Source: Baylisascaris procyonis (taxonomy: Eukaryota > Nematoda > Chromadorea > Rhabditida > Ascarididae). From it: DNA of 64,000 nucleotides. Under the pieces are notes generated by a model that made no database searches, had not been told where the DNA came from, and saw nothing but the letters and a program-made list of their open reading frames with translations. This document shows, piece after piece, positions 50,504 to 61,529 of the stretch (positions are counted from its first letter, which is position 1; every line of letters begins with the position of its first letter). A program made the translations under genes and the position numbers. The stretch is taken from positions 124,001 through 188,000 of the forward strand of contig JAZARR010000280.1 in assembly GCA_037389465.1 (NCBI GenBank). The letters are read 5' to 3'.

Positions 50504-52392
50504 CTCACGCTAAAAGCCGAAAGCACCCCGGTGTCATGTGGTGGAAAATGCTGCCTTTTATGTGCATCGACCTTTGCCTTAAGGCATTTATAGAGTTTGC
50601 TGTGTCGTATTTCGAGTATTTGCTTTATCACAACGATTATATCCTATCTCCCATAGAGGTCTCTCCAGAGAGGGGAAGGGACATCTATAGGAGGAAAGGG
50701 ATAGAGGGAAAGGGTGTGCCGGTCGTCTGATCCGAAAGTAAGAAAAAGCAAATGATATTGAATAGTTGAATGGGAAAACATGAAACGAGCACCGTTGAAA
50801 ATAAGAGACGACGATTTTGCTTTTGGTTTGCAAGAATGAGTGACACTTTGCAGTGCTGAGGTGAACAAAACAAATGCAACGAGTATAAAGTGAACACAGA
50901 TTAAATGACACCTGCATAATGCCTGATCAAATGATGAACAATCGAGGAGTTTGTTTTGAATGGAAAAAACTTATTAGTTATAGTATATAGACCGAAACGA
51001 ATAGCAGACATAGAATTAATAATAAATAATGGCCATCAGTGGCATAGAGATGACGAGCTGAAATGTGTTTAGGATGATAGTGGATGCAATAACAAAACTT
51101 GGATCGTCAAGAAGCAGATACGAATCGATTAGGGGGCAAGTGAATAGGATGTAACACGAATGCATCCTTGCGAACGGCACTTTTCCTGCAAATTCTTCAC
51201 ATATCAAATGCACAAATACATCACCCACAGTTAAAAACGACGTCGGGTAATGTAAAAGGCAAATCGAACAAACCTAAAGAACATGCTTGCTAATGAAGCG
51301 TCGAACATATGAAGGATGGCAATGTTAACGAGTGAATAATGCTTTAAAAATGCGAAAATTATGAAAACTTGGTAGTTTGTAATGTAATTTGAAAACTCCA
51401 AAAAATATCAATATAATTTTTAAACCCAAAAAACATTTGTGAGAGGGTGCAATGTAGAGACAAGGATAACATCGATGCTCTTATGTTGTCTTAGTTGACC
51501 TTCTCGACTTTCTGTTTGTTCACCATCGTCACCTCGTTTATCGACTTGCTCACAACAGTGCGAATTCTTGAACTTTTTGAATCTTCGAAACTGCTGCTAT
51601 CGTCCTCTGTTAGGTATGCTTTGCACCTGCCTGTCCCATCTTCCATAGGAAATTGTAAACTCTTTTTGCAACATTACTGACTTATTGCGTCCAGTAATCT
51701 GGCTTCTCAAACCGAAGATTTGGTGAAGGGATTTAATCAAAGTCGTGGCTCGGCGAGGGTATATGGACGAAGCCATAATCCTATGAGGGTAAAAGTTTAC
51801 CTTACTGAGTTATTTGGTGAGTAAATAGTGGCGGATCGGTTCTTGATCGCCATGCAGAATCAGCTTCAGAGCTAGGTCTGTATTAAGTCTTTCAGCGGTC
51901 TTTTCGACAGCGGATGTGATAAAAGTGAAACCCACTCAGACGAATCAGGACAATTCTAATTTCACTATGAGGTGGTGCTCAAACGTACTCAGATCCTTTA
52001 AATTTTACAAGTAAGGGTTTTCAGTCGTGACGGTGGGGATGGTGAATATATTACCTTACAGGACCAAACTATGAACGTTGTTTGATTAGGTTTACAGTTG
52101 CTTAAATCTTCGCCAAGCTGAACGGTTTTCAAACATTGAGGTGCCAAGTTGAAGATTTTTGGATCGGTTGACTTCGTAGCTGTATTCACGTTGTACGAAG
52201 TGTGTGCTGCATTACAAGGATCAGAGCACTACCACTGAATGCCGGAGAGGTGCTTGTGGATGCTATTGTCTTTCTCATCATGGGTTTTGATCACTATTCT
52301 TCGATAAAGGGTTTTGAATTGCATCACGATCTATTATCATTATTCATTGACGTTCAAACAGGCTTATTACAGAGGTGAACAAACAATAGTGA
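50504..52392. other. Interval without recognisable features
   Basis: Open frames here are short and lack domains or splice context. Nothing was recognised. Confidence 0.5.
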
Positions 52393-52488
52393 ATGTACGA
52401 GACCAGTCCATCCTTTGCAAACGATATGCCAGAAGGCAATTCAGTGGAAGCGAAGTTAGATGTGACGACGAAAGAACGGCCGTCGAAG
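52393..52488 (+). CDS. Orphan first coding exon candidate
   Basis: An acceptor TTATTACAG is followed about 20 bases later by an ATG opening a 32-codon exon (MYETSPSFANDMPEGNS, then AKLDVTTKERPSK). It ends at a strong donor AAG|GTGAGC in phase 0. Codon use and charge look protein-like. No convincing downstream exon was found: a splice to TTTATACAG at about 53208 would add only VNGKAA before a stop. The gene may be truncated by the repeats that begin at 53776, or its other exons may be missed. Confidence 0.3.
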
Positions 52489-53775
52489 GTGAGCACTTTT
52501 TGAAGGATTTTCGATTGCCAGCCACCAGTGCCTCATCCTTACCGTGAGCGCTAAACCACTTGAAATGTCCTTATGTTTGAAGCATTTTCACTAAATTCTG
52601 GAAGAGTTCCTGCGTTAGTTCATCCTCATGTCCAGATGTGGCGGCCTGATGATCAGCTGTCCTCACTTTTTTGCTCTTCTAGTGGATTGCATTGATCATT
52701 TATGCGTTCATGGCTTATCGTCAGTGCTTGCCTAAGTCAAATCAGAAAGTGCAAATTACGAAGCTTATGTCTTTTTCGTAGAGGTGAATATCGGTTGTTC
52801 AGAGTTGTTGCACTTCAATCGGATTACCTCAGAGCACATTTTGTTATTTATTCATTCAAAAAGACCTCTCATCAAAGAGTTGGAAATTTAACTCAACGCC
52901 TTCCCTCTCCTATGTGAGAAATCGGTCGAGGTTTACATCACTGAAAACCGATTCCTAGGCAGAGCGCTCTCTTGGTCACAGAACGATCTCTGAGTTTCCC
53001 AAACAGTTCAAAAATTTTTCGTTCTCCCCCCACCTCCCCGTTGATATTTCGATAATAGTATTTATCCGTGATCTGACAACTGTGAACGAAAGACACATAG
53101 AACGACCGCGTATATGACACTTTGTAGTTGTTTGTTTTTTTATTTATGTAAAAACGCGCTGATTAGAGTACACATTCCACAGTTGATGCAAGTGGGGATT
53201 TATACAGGTGAACGGCAAGGCGGCCTAATGAACCGCTTATTTAATCACCGTCCTAAATTCTTAGTTCAACACAGGAGCTGTAGTCATCTCCCTGTCAGTT
53301 GTCGCCCGAACGCAGTTCTAATACTCTCATTCCAAAAAGTGGAGACTTTCATGCATAACTGCTTGCCTTTATGCATTAAATGGTCACTCATTCAAGATGG
53401 CGTGCCGAATCGAATTCTCTATTCAGACTTCATTTTATGACATTCGTTGGTTGGTAAGTCGATGAAGAGGGTGATTGGCCGTAGGAATTGTAATTGAAGT
53501 GTGTAGGAGTTTGATAGTTTTCATGCTTCATATGTCATATAAGCAATATTTTCACTGCTTAGTTGATTAAGGCTGTCATCATTTGTAGCAATTGGCTAGG
53601 CAATGTTATTCTAGCAGTTAAAATTTACCTCGAAATTTTAGCACTTCAGGAAGCGGGTCCTGCTTTTTAACTTGCAAAACACTGATGCGACTTTGTGCAC
53701 ATTACTGCATTACTGTTGATGCGCAGAAGTAACGTCATACATTGTATTACATCGACATCTAAGCTTTACTACATT
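52489..53775. other. Interval between orphan exon and LTR
   Basis: No supported gene. It contains the weak acceptors and short open stretches discussed under the orphan exon. Confidence 0.45.
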
Positions 53776-54062
53776 TGTGGCGAAGACGCGATGTTGATCC
53801 AATGAAGGAACCAACCAATGAATTTATTGACAGAGAGTTGTGCTTATACACAGTTTACTTAGGCAAATTCTTTAGTAGTAATTTGCATTGCTTTAGGCAA
53901 ATTCTTTGATGGATAATTTGCATTTTGTTTTGAAGAATTCATAAATCTGAGAAATGAGCATTTCTAAATCCAAACGACTTTGAACGGGAAATTTTGTGAA
54001 TCTTATCAGCGCCAGCTGAGAACGGCATCTTCGAGTTGCTTACGAATCGATTCTTCTTGACA
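53776..54062 (-). mobile_element. Solo-like BEL/Pao LTR
   Basis: This 287-bp segment matches 61530-61820 along its whole length with few differences. On the minus strand it starts TGTCAAGAAG and ends CTTCGCCACA, giving TG/CA ends. A TATA-like GTGTATAAGC and an AATAAA follow in the expected order. The right flank is CTTTT followed by the rest of the 505-bp repeat unit. The left flank shows no Gag and no TGG primer-binding site. Confidence 0.75.
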
Positions 54063-55205
54063 CTTTTCGGACAATATTTTTTGTTTCCAACTTCGATGGT
54101 TTTGGTGTCAAACGACAGATCTCGAGGAGCTGATCACGAATATGTGCATTATGCGCTGGTTAACTTGAAAGGAGGGAAACTATAGGTGTGCGAATGTTGT
54201 ATTTTGATATAAATGAACTGCAATTTATATTTCCGATTTTTTTTCTCGGCAACGGTGACGCCTGCGGCGCTGAGGATTGTTTCGTTCAATACAACTTTCA
54301 AGGCTCTATCGAACGATATATACATTGTTAGATTCCGGGAGAAAAGTTCAAAATCGAATCGACCGGCCAGAATTTCTGAAATTTCGGTTTTTACAATTTT
54401 GGTGGTTCTCGTTCTCGGCTGATGTTTAATATCGTGCTAAATGGTTTCGTGATTCGTCATTAGCCCGCCGGGCCTCTCGAACGGTATATCGACTACCGCC
54501 GCTGGACAAATAGGAGCCGAGAAAAAATTCCAAAAATCGCAATTTTTCAATCGTGAAGGGGTACAGGGATCTTTTCGAAATATTTTTTGTCTCCAATTTC
54601 GGTGCTTTTGGTGTCGAACAATAGATCTCGATGAGCTGATCACGCCGATATACGCCACTGGTGCTACTTTTGAAAGAAGAAGAAATTAAAGGTAAACGAA
54701 TGTTGCCTTTCTTTATAAATGTACTGCAATTTATGTTTCCGACTTTTTTTCTCGTCAACGGTTGCGTCTGTCGATCTGTGGTTTGCCCTGTTCAACACAC
54801 TTTTCAAAGCTCTATCGAACGATGTACAGCTTGTCGAATTTCGAGAAGAAAATTGAAAATCGAATCGACTGGACAGAATTTCTGAAATGTCGATTTTTGC
54901 GATTTTGGTGGTTCTCGTTATCGGCTGCTGTTTAATCCGGTGCTAAAATGTTTCTTGACTTGTCATGAGCTTGGTAGGGCCTCTCGAAAGGTGCGCGAAC
55001 CACCGCCATAGGGCGAAGCCGCGCCGAGAAAAAATGCCAAAAATCGCAATTTTTCAATCGTCAGGGGGAAAAGTACACGGAAAATTTGAAAAAAATATTT
55101 TTCATCTCCGAATTCGCTAATTTTGGTATCAAACGATAGACCTCGATGAGCTCATCACGAATATATGCATAATGACTCTGTTTGTCATCTTTTCGGGTAA
55201 ATATA
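54063..55205 (+). repeat. Tandem 505-bp repeat units
   Basis: A unit tail (54063-54225) is followed by two units beginning near 54231 and 54736. Shared landmarks in each are TTTTTTTCTCG(G/T)CAACGG, GAATCGAC(C/T)GG, AAAAATCGCAATTTTTCAAT and GATGAGCTCATCACG or close variants. A third copy lies at 61188-61529. No coding capacity was seen. The family is unidentified. Confidence 0.75.
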
Positions 55206-55927
55206 ATTTATTCTTAGAGAGGGTGCACAGATTCGCTGGGGTACGTCCATCGTGCTGAGAGCTCAGATTGCAACAGCTATTGTATCAGAGTCGTTAGTGA
55301 AGCGAGCTGCCGGTAGGGGCTATATTGGTTCAATGCTGCCCGTGACATCGATGTTGCAATTTTTCGATTTAAATTAATTTTTTCCGGTTCTTTCTGAAAA
55401 CAATGATTACTTGGGTCCTCGTGTACCAGGCGGGGATCAGAGGGAGGGTTCGGTCCAAAAATTTGCAGAAATTGCATTCAGCACTTATTGTGGATACGTT
55501 GTTTGAATAAATGTTTTGGATTGTATCTCGACTGTAAATGGTCCAATTTGGATGCGGTTTTGCATACTGGACTCAACATAATACGAGAAAGGTGAAAATA
55601 GCTGCGCAGTGCTGTGCGCGGGCATGGTGTGTGCGCGCAGCATCGCCGCACGTGGTGCTACGCGCAGTAACAAATACCGAAGAGGATATCTCGGCTCCGG
55701 ATAGACGAATTTCGATGCGGTCTTAAGTGGTTGGCTCCGCATGATGTGGACGAAGTTGTGACGGCTGCGTGAAGGCGCGTGCGCCATCTCACGCGCTTTC
55801 AAACTGTCCCATCAGATATCTCGGCCCCAAGTCGACGAATTTCGATGCGACTTTTTTAATCGATAAAGTAGGAGCTGTGGAAAGTGTGATATGTATAGCG
55901 TCGTGTAAAAGGCAGCTATTTTTTTTC
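55206..55927. other. Repeat-derived region without a gene
   Basis: It includes two similar blocks, ATATCTCGGCTCCGGATAGA at about 55687 and ATATCTCGGCCCCAAGTCGA at about 55818, each followed by CGAATTTCGATGCG. This indicates a further diverged repeat. The block between them is GC-rich. Confidence 0.4.
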
Positions 55928-56455
55928 AGAAGATCACTAATTATTTGCACATTTGGCTAACGTTTTCGGCTTTACCATTTGTTGGATCGTTCGGGTTTTT
56001 TGCGGATCACAATGTATGGTGATGGTTTCCAGACCTGTAACATTTCGTCCGTGTTTGCGGCTCCGTTGCCGAGTTATTCCTGTCAGGTACTCGTTTTCAT
56101 GCTTAAGAATTTTTGCTTATATCTTCTTGTTGAATAGATGAATTCTTAATTTCTTTTTTTTCTTGGATTTGAGGGTTTAGAAGACATTTTTGAGGTGGGT
56201 GTGGATTCGTGAAAAAAATTCTGGATATGAAAAATTTTCCGGAATTGCTTTAAAATGTATGAGGAAGAATACGGAAACGTTTATTATTTCGACACTTTTT
56301 AGAATTTTTGTCCGATTTTTATAGAACCTCTTGGGAATTTTGGTCCCGACTTGCCGGTGAAGAAAGATTGTAGATGTTTGATAATCCGGAAGAGATATCC
56401 GTTGCGGAACCGGAAAATCGATTTTTGCCCATATCTCGCACCTGGATGCATGAGC
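55928..56455. repeat. Dispersed repeat of about 525 bp, copy 1
   Basis: It aligns with 59741-60250. The left boundary is AGAAGATCACTAATTATTT in both. Shared blocks include TTCTGGATATG, AACGTTTATTATTTCG, TTTGATAATCCGGAAGAGAT and AAAATCGATTTTTGCCCATA. In copy 1 the right boundary abuts the end of the Gag remnant, so its reverse-strand translation has been appended to that reading frame. Confidence 0.8.
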
Positions 56456-56459
56456 GAGA

Positions 56460-57535
56460 AACGAAGATGTTTTGATTTGCGGCTCTTTTGGCATGCTACG
56501 TATTTTTATTTGGTGCGCTTGCTGATAGGACTGTATGTATAACAGCTCGGCTGTCATTAATTCTTGAAGTTTCGCTCGTAATTTTCCTACATTCCATTCT
56601 GGGTCTAGAGCCTTACATTCGCTCATTCGTCTTTTTATTCGCTGCGAAAGTTTCTGCTCAATTATAAATGCCAGCAAAGGTGAGTCAAGATTTTCGCCTG
56701 CTTGCTCAAGCTGCCTTAGTATTCTTTCGACTGCCTGTACAGTTGGCACGAGTTGTGACCCATTGTCGCTGGGCAGATTTTGCAACTCGGTGTGTAAGCT
56801 GGCTGTTATTACGGCTGGATTTCCGTAATTTGATTTTAGCGCAGTTACCACCAAATCAAAGCTGCTTTCCGTTATAGTGTAGCCCTGAGCAACGGTTGCT
56901 GCTGGGCCTTCAAGTAGCGAAAGTAGGTAATTTAAGCGCTGCACTTTTGGCAAGTGGCCGACAGCAGAATTAAATGTTTCCCAGAATCCAGTCCACTCTT
57001 TAGGATTTCCAGAAAATTTTCTGAGTTGAATCTGAGGGAAAGCAACGTGGCTGCTTATTTGTGGTTCAGAAGGCGAAGAAGCAGAAATTGTTTGTAAGTT
57101 CGAGGACACTTGCGTCAATAGCGCTGTGGGTGACGAAGCCGAAGACTGCAAAGTTTTCAGAAGGTCAGTGATGTTGGAGATTCTAGCGTTTAGTTGATCA
57201 GCAATGGTTTTGGCTTGCTCGCACAGATAGAGAAAACTATTTGGCGAGGTGACGTAATCTTCGTACGCCTTAGTCTCTGCTTCTGTCGCTCGCGGATCAC
57301 TTAGAGTGTCCAAAAATTCAAGCTACTTTTCGTGCTTGCTTTCAATTTGCGAAATGAGGCGCGTTACAATTTTCAAGCAATGGCGCAGGCAATCTCTGCG
57401 TTTTATAAAAGCGGTAATTTGAAAAGAACTTTCCTGGGATATATCGATGTTCTCCTCAGTTGGTGGGATCCGTCCGACGATCGATTTTAGCTCTTGGATC
57501 ATGGGCTCGAGCCCGGCTTTCATTCGACGGGCCAT
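56460..57535 (-). pseudogene. BEL/Pao-type Gag (DUF1759) remnant
   Basis: The frame opens at the ATG at 57535 (MARRMKAGLEPM) and is interrupted by one in-frame TAG (57323-57325). It then continues through the DUF1759 core: FSGNPKEWTGFWETF, LNYLLSLLEGPAA and a following GY...NYGNP segment, the conserved order for BEL/Pao Gag. The open frame runs on to 56177, but from about 56455 it translates the unrelated dispersed repeat, so Gag is truncated there and no zinc knuckle, protease or pol follows. A primer-binding site lies 105 bp upstream of the ATG, supporting an original 5' LTR end. Non-functional. Confidence 0.8.
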
Positions 57536-57639
57536 TGTGCAGCAAATATATTCAGCAGAACCGCAACTTGCGAATCAGTAGCAGAAAGTAGTGCGCAGAA
57601 ATCCGAAGATTTGCAGGATCCGGAGGAAATAAATCCGTC

Positions 57640-57658
57640 GATCCTGCCGTGGTCGCCA
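57640..57658 (-). other. Primer-binding site, tRNA-Arg-like
   Basis: On the minus strand the sequence is TGGCGACCACGGCAGGATC. It begins with the TGG complementary to the tRNA CCA tail and resembles the TGGCGACCGTGACA type primer site used by several insect LTR elements primed by tRNA-Arg. It lies between a CA end of a probable LTR and the Gag start. Confidence 0.55.
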
Positions 57659-57661
57659 CTT

Positions 57662-57835
57662 TTGTCGCAAAATGCGGCAAAATAAAGTGCGGCAGCAGCG
57701 AGGGGTACGCAGGGGAGCTTCGCACTAAGGAAGAGAGAAGAGAACCGCCACAAATGCATGAGATGACGAGTTAAATACATCTGTCTGGAATGACAACAAG
57801 AAGAGGAAACATAGAATCTTCTCACAGCAGTGTGG
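57662..57835 (-). repeat. Probable 5' LTR of the Gag remnant element (short or partial)
   Basis: On the minus strand the segment ending ...TTTTGCGACA stops four bases before the primer-binding site. A TATTTAA lies about 110 bp further upstream on that strand. The outer end is uncertain (a TG pairing with TTCTCACA near 57830 is possible). No second copy in the window confirms it. Confidence 0.3.
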
Positions 57836-58944
57836 CGACTCTATGTTTCCCTTCCCATCAAATCTCCAGCGAAATCTTCTCAATTATTTCGTTGGAATTT
57901 TATTATGACTTTCGACTTTACGCGACAGGTGTCAAAATTTTTTTGAAATTCTCCGTACTGAAATTTTTTTGAAATTCCATTTTTCAGTATCAGCGGATTT
58001 TTTTGACTTTTTTTGCAAAATGTGCAGCTCCTCACAGCGATCACTTCTCTATACCATTTAGTAGTATTTTTTCAATCACTTACTTACTTGTAGCATTTAA
58101 AGTTTCAAATGTAAACTTTTTTGTTAGCCATATTTTTTCTAATTTTTTTTCTATGCATATTAGATATCACCAATACACACGATTTCAGCGAAAAATTGCT
58201 CACTTTTCGGATAGAATATCTTTTTGATTGCTTCAGTCTTCTGCTTAGCTCAATCGCGTTGAGAAAGATACATTTGAAAGCCTACAAGGAGAGCGTTAAA
58301 ATGATGGTTTCGCCTTTTCGAAATTCGCACAATGAGCAGAGAAAGATGACTGTTTAAATTTTTTAAACTGAGTCGCTGTTTATTTCGAATTAAGCGTAAG
58401 CAAATATTAGCGATCATTTGTGGCTCGTGGCTGCCTCATATATGCCACAGGAGTGTTTTCGCGTCGCTTAACTATAGATTACGGTAATTTATGGTGTCTC
58501 GCGATAGATGCTATAAACAACAAACGCCGTATGGTCACATTCCATAGTTCCGCTGAATTATGGGATCATCGTGTAAGAAAAGTGATTAGATTTTCACTTC
58601 AGTAATTGAGTTTTCTGTTCATGAAAACTGAAGAAATATTTTATATCCCTTCATGGGATTTTAAATCCCTTCATGGGAATGATGAACTCAGTATGCAATA
58701 ATTGTTTTGCGAACGGTTCCCTGGCGCGAACTCCGGCGCTTTTATTTTGCGCTTTACAATCCCCTCAAACCGTTTATGGCCTCTCGCGATGGATCGAAGG
58801 AGCAAAGTTCACGCCCTCCTCATGTTTATCCACCTGTCACTGTTATCACATCTTACGTCCAGTAGATTGTTCCTTATGCGCTATTGAACGCTTCTGTTGA
58901 TTTTTCAATGCTTCGATTCCATTCGTTATTCGTGTAATAATTTC
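57836..58944. other. Interval without a recognised gene
   Basis: Low-complexity T-rich sequence plus a small palindromic duplication of CCCTTCATGGG at about 58648-58679. Open frames have no domain support. Confidence 0.45.
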
Positions 58945-59465
58945 AGTTGAAGCGGCGAAGCCGCCCCTTGAAATCTACTTTCGGTCGTTCGCGAGGAATA
59001 TTAAGCGAAACAGCATAGCTGTTGGAACAGCGAAGCTGCGATTTTGCTTCTGCGAAGCGGCGAAGCCGCCAAATTCGTTTTCTTTGGAATATTCTGCCAA
59101 ACTGCTGAACCGTTGTCGCTCTCGATATTCCGCCTGCGTTGAGCGGCAGAGCCGCGAGGTTAGCTTTGAAAGTTTCTTACAGGTTTTCGTCTGGAATGTT
59201 CTGCAGAGAGCAGTGAAGCTGCGATCGTGGTTCCGCGAAGCGGCCTGAAATCGGTTCCTGATTTCGCCAAAGCGGCGAAGCCGCGAGGTTAGCTTCGAAA
59301 GTTTCTTACAGATTTTTCTAATTCTGCGGAGCAGCCGGGCTCGTTTATGGTGATTTTGATGTTTCATCGACGTAATTAGTTCCCGACGTTCTTCATCTCT
59401 GTCTAATATTCTGCAAAGCAATCAAGTTTTTGAAGCAGCGAAGCTGCGATCTCACTTTGGATATT
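58945..59465. repeat. Array of GCGAAGC mini-hairpins
   Basis: The heptamer GCGAAGC occurs at 58955, 59030, 59052, 59060, 59235, 59275 and 59438. It is usually flanked by complementary bases so that it extends to GCGGCGAAGCCGC or CAGCGAAGCTG. Two further stems have changed loops: GCGGCAGAGCCGC at 59143 and GCAGTGAAGCTGC at 59210. A longer unit, CGAGGTTAGCTT followed by GAAAGTTTCTTACAG, occurs twice (about 59154 and 59282). GATATTCCGCCTGCGTT also occurs twice. The minus-strand open frame over 58975-59421 is a by-product. Confidence 0.75.
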
Positions 59466-59740
59466 CCGCCTGCGTTAAAATTTATTCATTCTCGACGTTA
59501 CACATTTCGAGGAAATTCGTAGGTGCTTAATTTCTTTGCTATTATTTTCAAGAATCCCCTCATCTCTTTCATCATGTTACTCGCGCGTGAGAGGGACGCC
59601 TAGCGAGAGAGTCAGAGAAACGGAGGCTTTCTTCGCGCCATCTCATCATGCACCCCTACCCGTAATATTTCGATTTTCATGAAATAGATTGAATTAAAAG
59701 AGTAGAGTAATTTGAAGTAATAGAAATCTATATAATACAG

Positions 59741-60265
59741 AAGATCACTAATTATTTTCGCCCTTCGTCAACGTTATCTCTTTAAGAGTGCATTTAGAGG
59801 TCCGCTTTTTTTCCAGTTTCTTCTATGGGGACGGTGACGGGAGCTATACTTTTTCGTGTGGATTCTCCGCTTTGTTCGCGAGTTATTCCGGTCAGGTACC
59901 CGTTTTCATACTTAAGCATTTTTGCTTGTAACTTTTTGTTGCTGAGATGAATTTTTAAATTCTTTTTTGCTCTGAATTTGCGGGCACAGGGGACATTTTT
60001 TGAGGTGGATGCGGATTTGTGAAAAAATTCTGGATATGGAGATTTTTCCGCAATTCTTTCAAAATCTACGTGGAGCAATCCGGAAACGTTTATTATTTCG
60101 CCATTTTTTAAAATTTTTCCTAGATTTTCATAGGACCTCTTCGGAGGTTTGGTCCTGACTTGTCGGTGAAGAAGGATCATGGATATTTGATAATCCGGAA
60201 GAGATATCCGTTGGGGAACCGGAAAATCGATTTTTGCCCATATCTCGCTTCGGAGTGCATGAATC
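59741..60265. repeat. Dispersed repeat of about 525 bp, copy 2
   Basis: Aligns with 55928-56455 from AGAAGATCACTAATTATTT to TTTGCCCATATCTCGC. The first 150 bp are the most diverged. Open frames on its minus strand resemble the tail of the Gag remnant frame only because copy 1 is fused to it. Confidence 0.8.
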
Positions 60266-61187
60266 GGCTTGGAATTTTTTTATTTCCCATTATTTGAGAG
60301 TGGCTACTGGGACTGTGATAAAAGTTCCCCCCTGGTTTTGGAAAAAATGCGCAAATTGCCAACTTCATTTTTATAACTTTTTTCCTGTTGCTCGCACAGC
60401 TTTCTCATCCGCTACATGTTTTTATCCCTTTTCAAGCCGATTTCAAATATATCACTTGGGTTCTGCTCCGATCAACGATTTTCACGACACTCGAAAAATT
60501 TTTTGTTTTTGGCCATAATTTACTGTTCATCGGAGAGACGCGCACGTTGCGCCATTGGACGCCGCAGGCGATTTGTTTTCCAACGGTCTATAATATGCCT
60601 AGGCTATCTCTAAGGGAAATACTGGAAAACGCATCCTGCAGCGAAATAGTACACTAAAGTGGGAGAGTCAGAGAAATGAAATTACGCGCGTTTATAACTC
60701 GGCCAACTTTTGATGGATTTCAATGGGATTTTTTTTTTTCGAATTAGTATTCAATTCTCTTTCGAACGGTGTGTACATCCGCTAAGCATTTCGGAAACTA
60801 GATGAGAAATGAATAAAAATTAAATTTATAGTGTAATTTAATAGGGAATGAACTCTTTCCATAGCAAGAACTGCATCCAGACCAAAGCAGGGGGTCGAGG
60901 GTTCAGCAGCCCCCCCCTCGGGGTGTTCAGGGGGCTCAGCCTCCTGACCATAATATATGCACTGAAATAAAAAAATATTTACTTCATAGGTTCGTATCTC
61001 CACTTCTTCCTGCAATCAACATAGGTTGTATTTGCTTCTTCCTGCTGCATTCTTTTTTTTCATTTATTTTTTGCACGTTTCTTCAATAATGCATACTTTT
61101 TGAATTCATTTTTCCAATATTTGTTCACTTAAAAAATTAAAATATGTAAAATTTGTAGTTAAATGTACTCTATTTCAGATTTCGAAA
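60266..61187. other. Repeat-rich interval without a gene
   Basis: It contains CAACTTTTGATGGATTTCAA and similar satellite-like text, and a G/C palindromic block at about 60895-60950 (AGCCCCCCCCTCGGGG and GGGGGCTCAGCCTCC). No gene was recognised. Confidence 0.4.
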
Positions 61188-61529
61188 TTTTTTTCTCCGC
61201 AACGGTTAGGTCTACGGAAGAGCGATTTGCTTTTTTCGACACAGTTTTGAAAGCTCTATCGAATGGCGTATAGCCTATCGAATTTCGAGAGAAAAGTTGA
61301 GAATCGAATCGACCGGCCTGAATTTCTGAAATCTCGATTTTTGCGATTTCGTGGTTTTTCCTTCTCGGCTGCTGTTTAATATCGCGCTAAACGGTTTCCT
61401 GATTTGTGATCAGCTCGAGAAGCCGTCTCGAATGGCGTGCGTACTACCGCCGTACGACAAATAGGAGCCGAGAAAAAATTCCCAAAAATCGCCATTTTTG
61501 GATCCTGTGGGGTAGTACAGGGAACTTTT
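61188..61529 (+). repeat. 505-bp repeat unit, third copy, truncated by LTR
   Basis: It follows the same order of landmarks as the units at 54231 and 54736 and stops at GGGAACTTTT, exactly where the BEL LTR begins. The corresponding text in the intact unit is GGGATCTTTTCGAAATA. Confidence 0.75.

Noticed and set aside
52314..52547. 77-codon frame overlapping the orphan exon
   Set aside because: It is another frame of the same bases, and the acceptor-ATG-donor arrangement supports the orphan-exon frame instead.
58975..59421. 148-codon minus-strand frame rich in Arg, Lys and Ser
   Set aside because: It is a translation of the repeated hairpin units, including two copies of the same peptide, and has no gene context.
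59794..60368. Minus-strand frames similar to the C-terminus of the Gag-containing frame
   Set aside because: The similarity comes from the dispersed repeat present in both places, not from a conserved protein.
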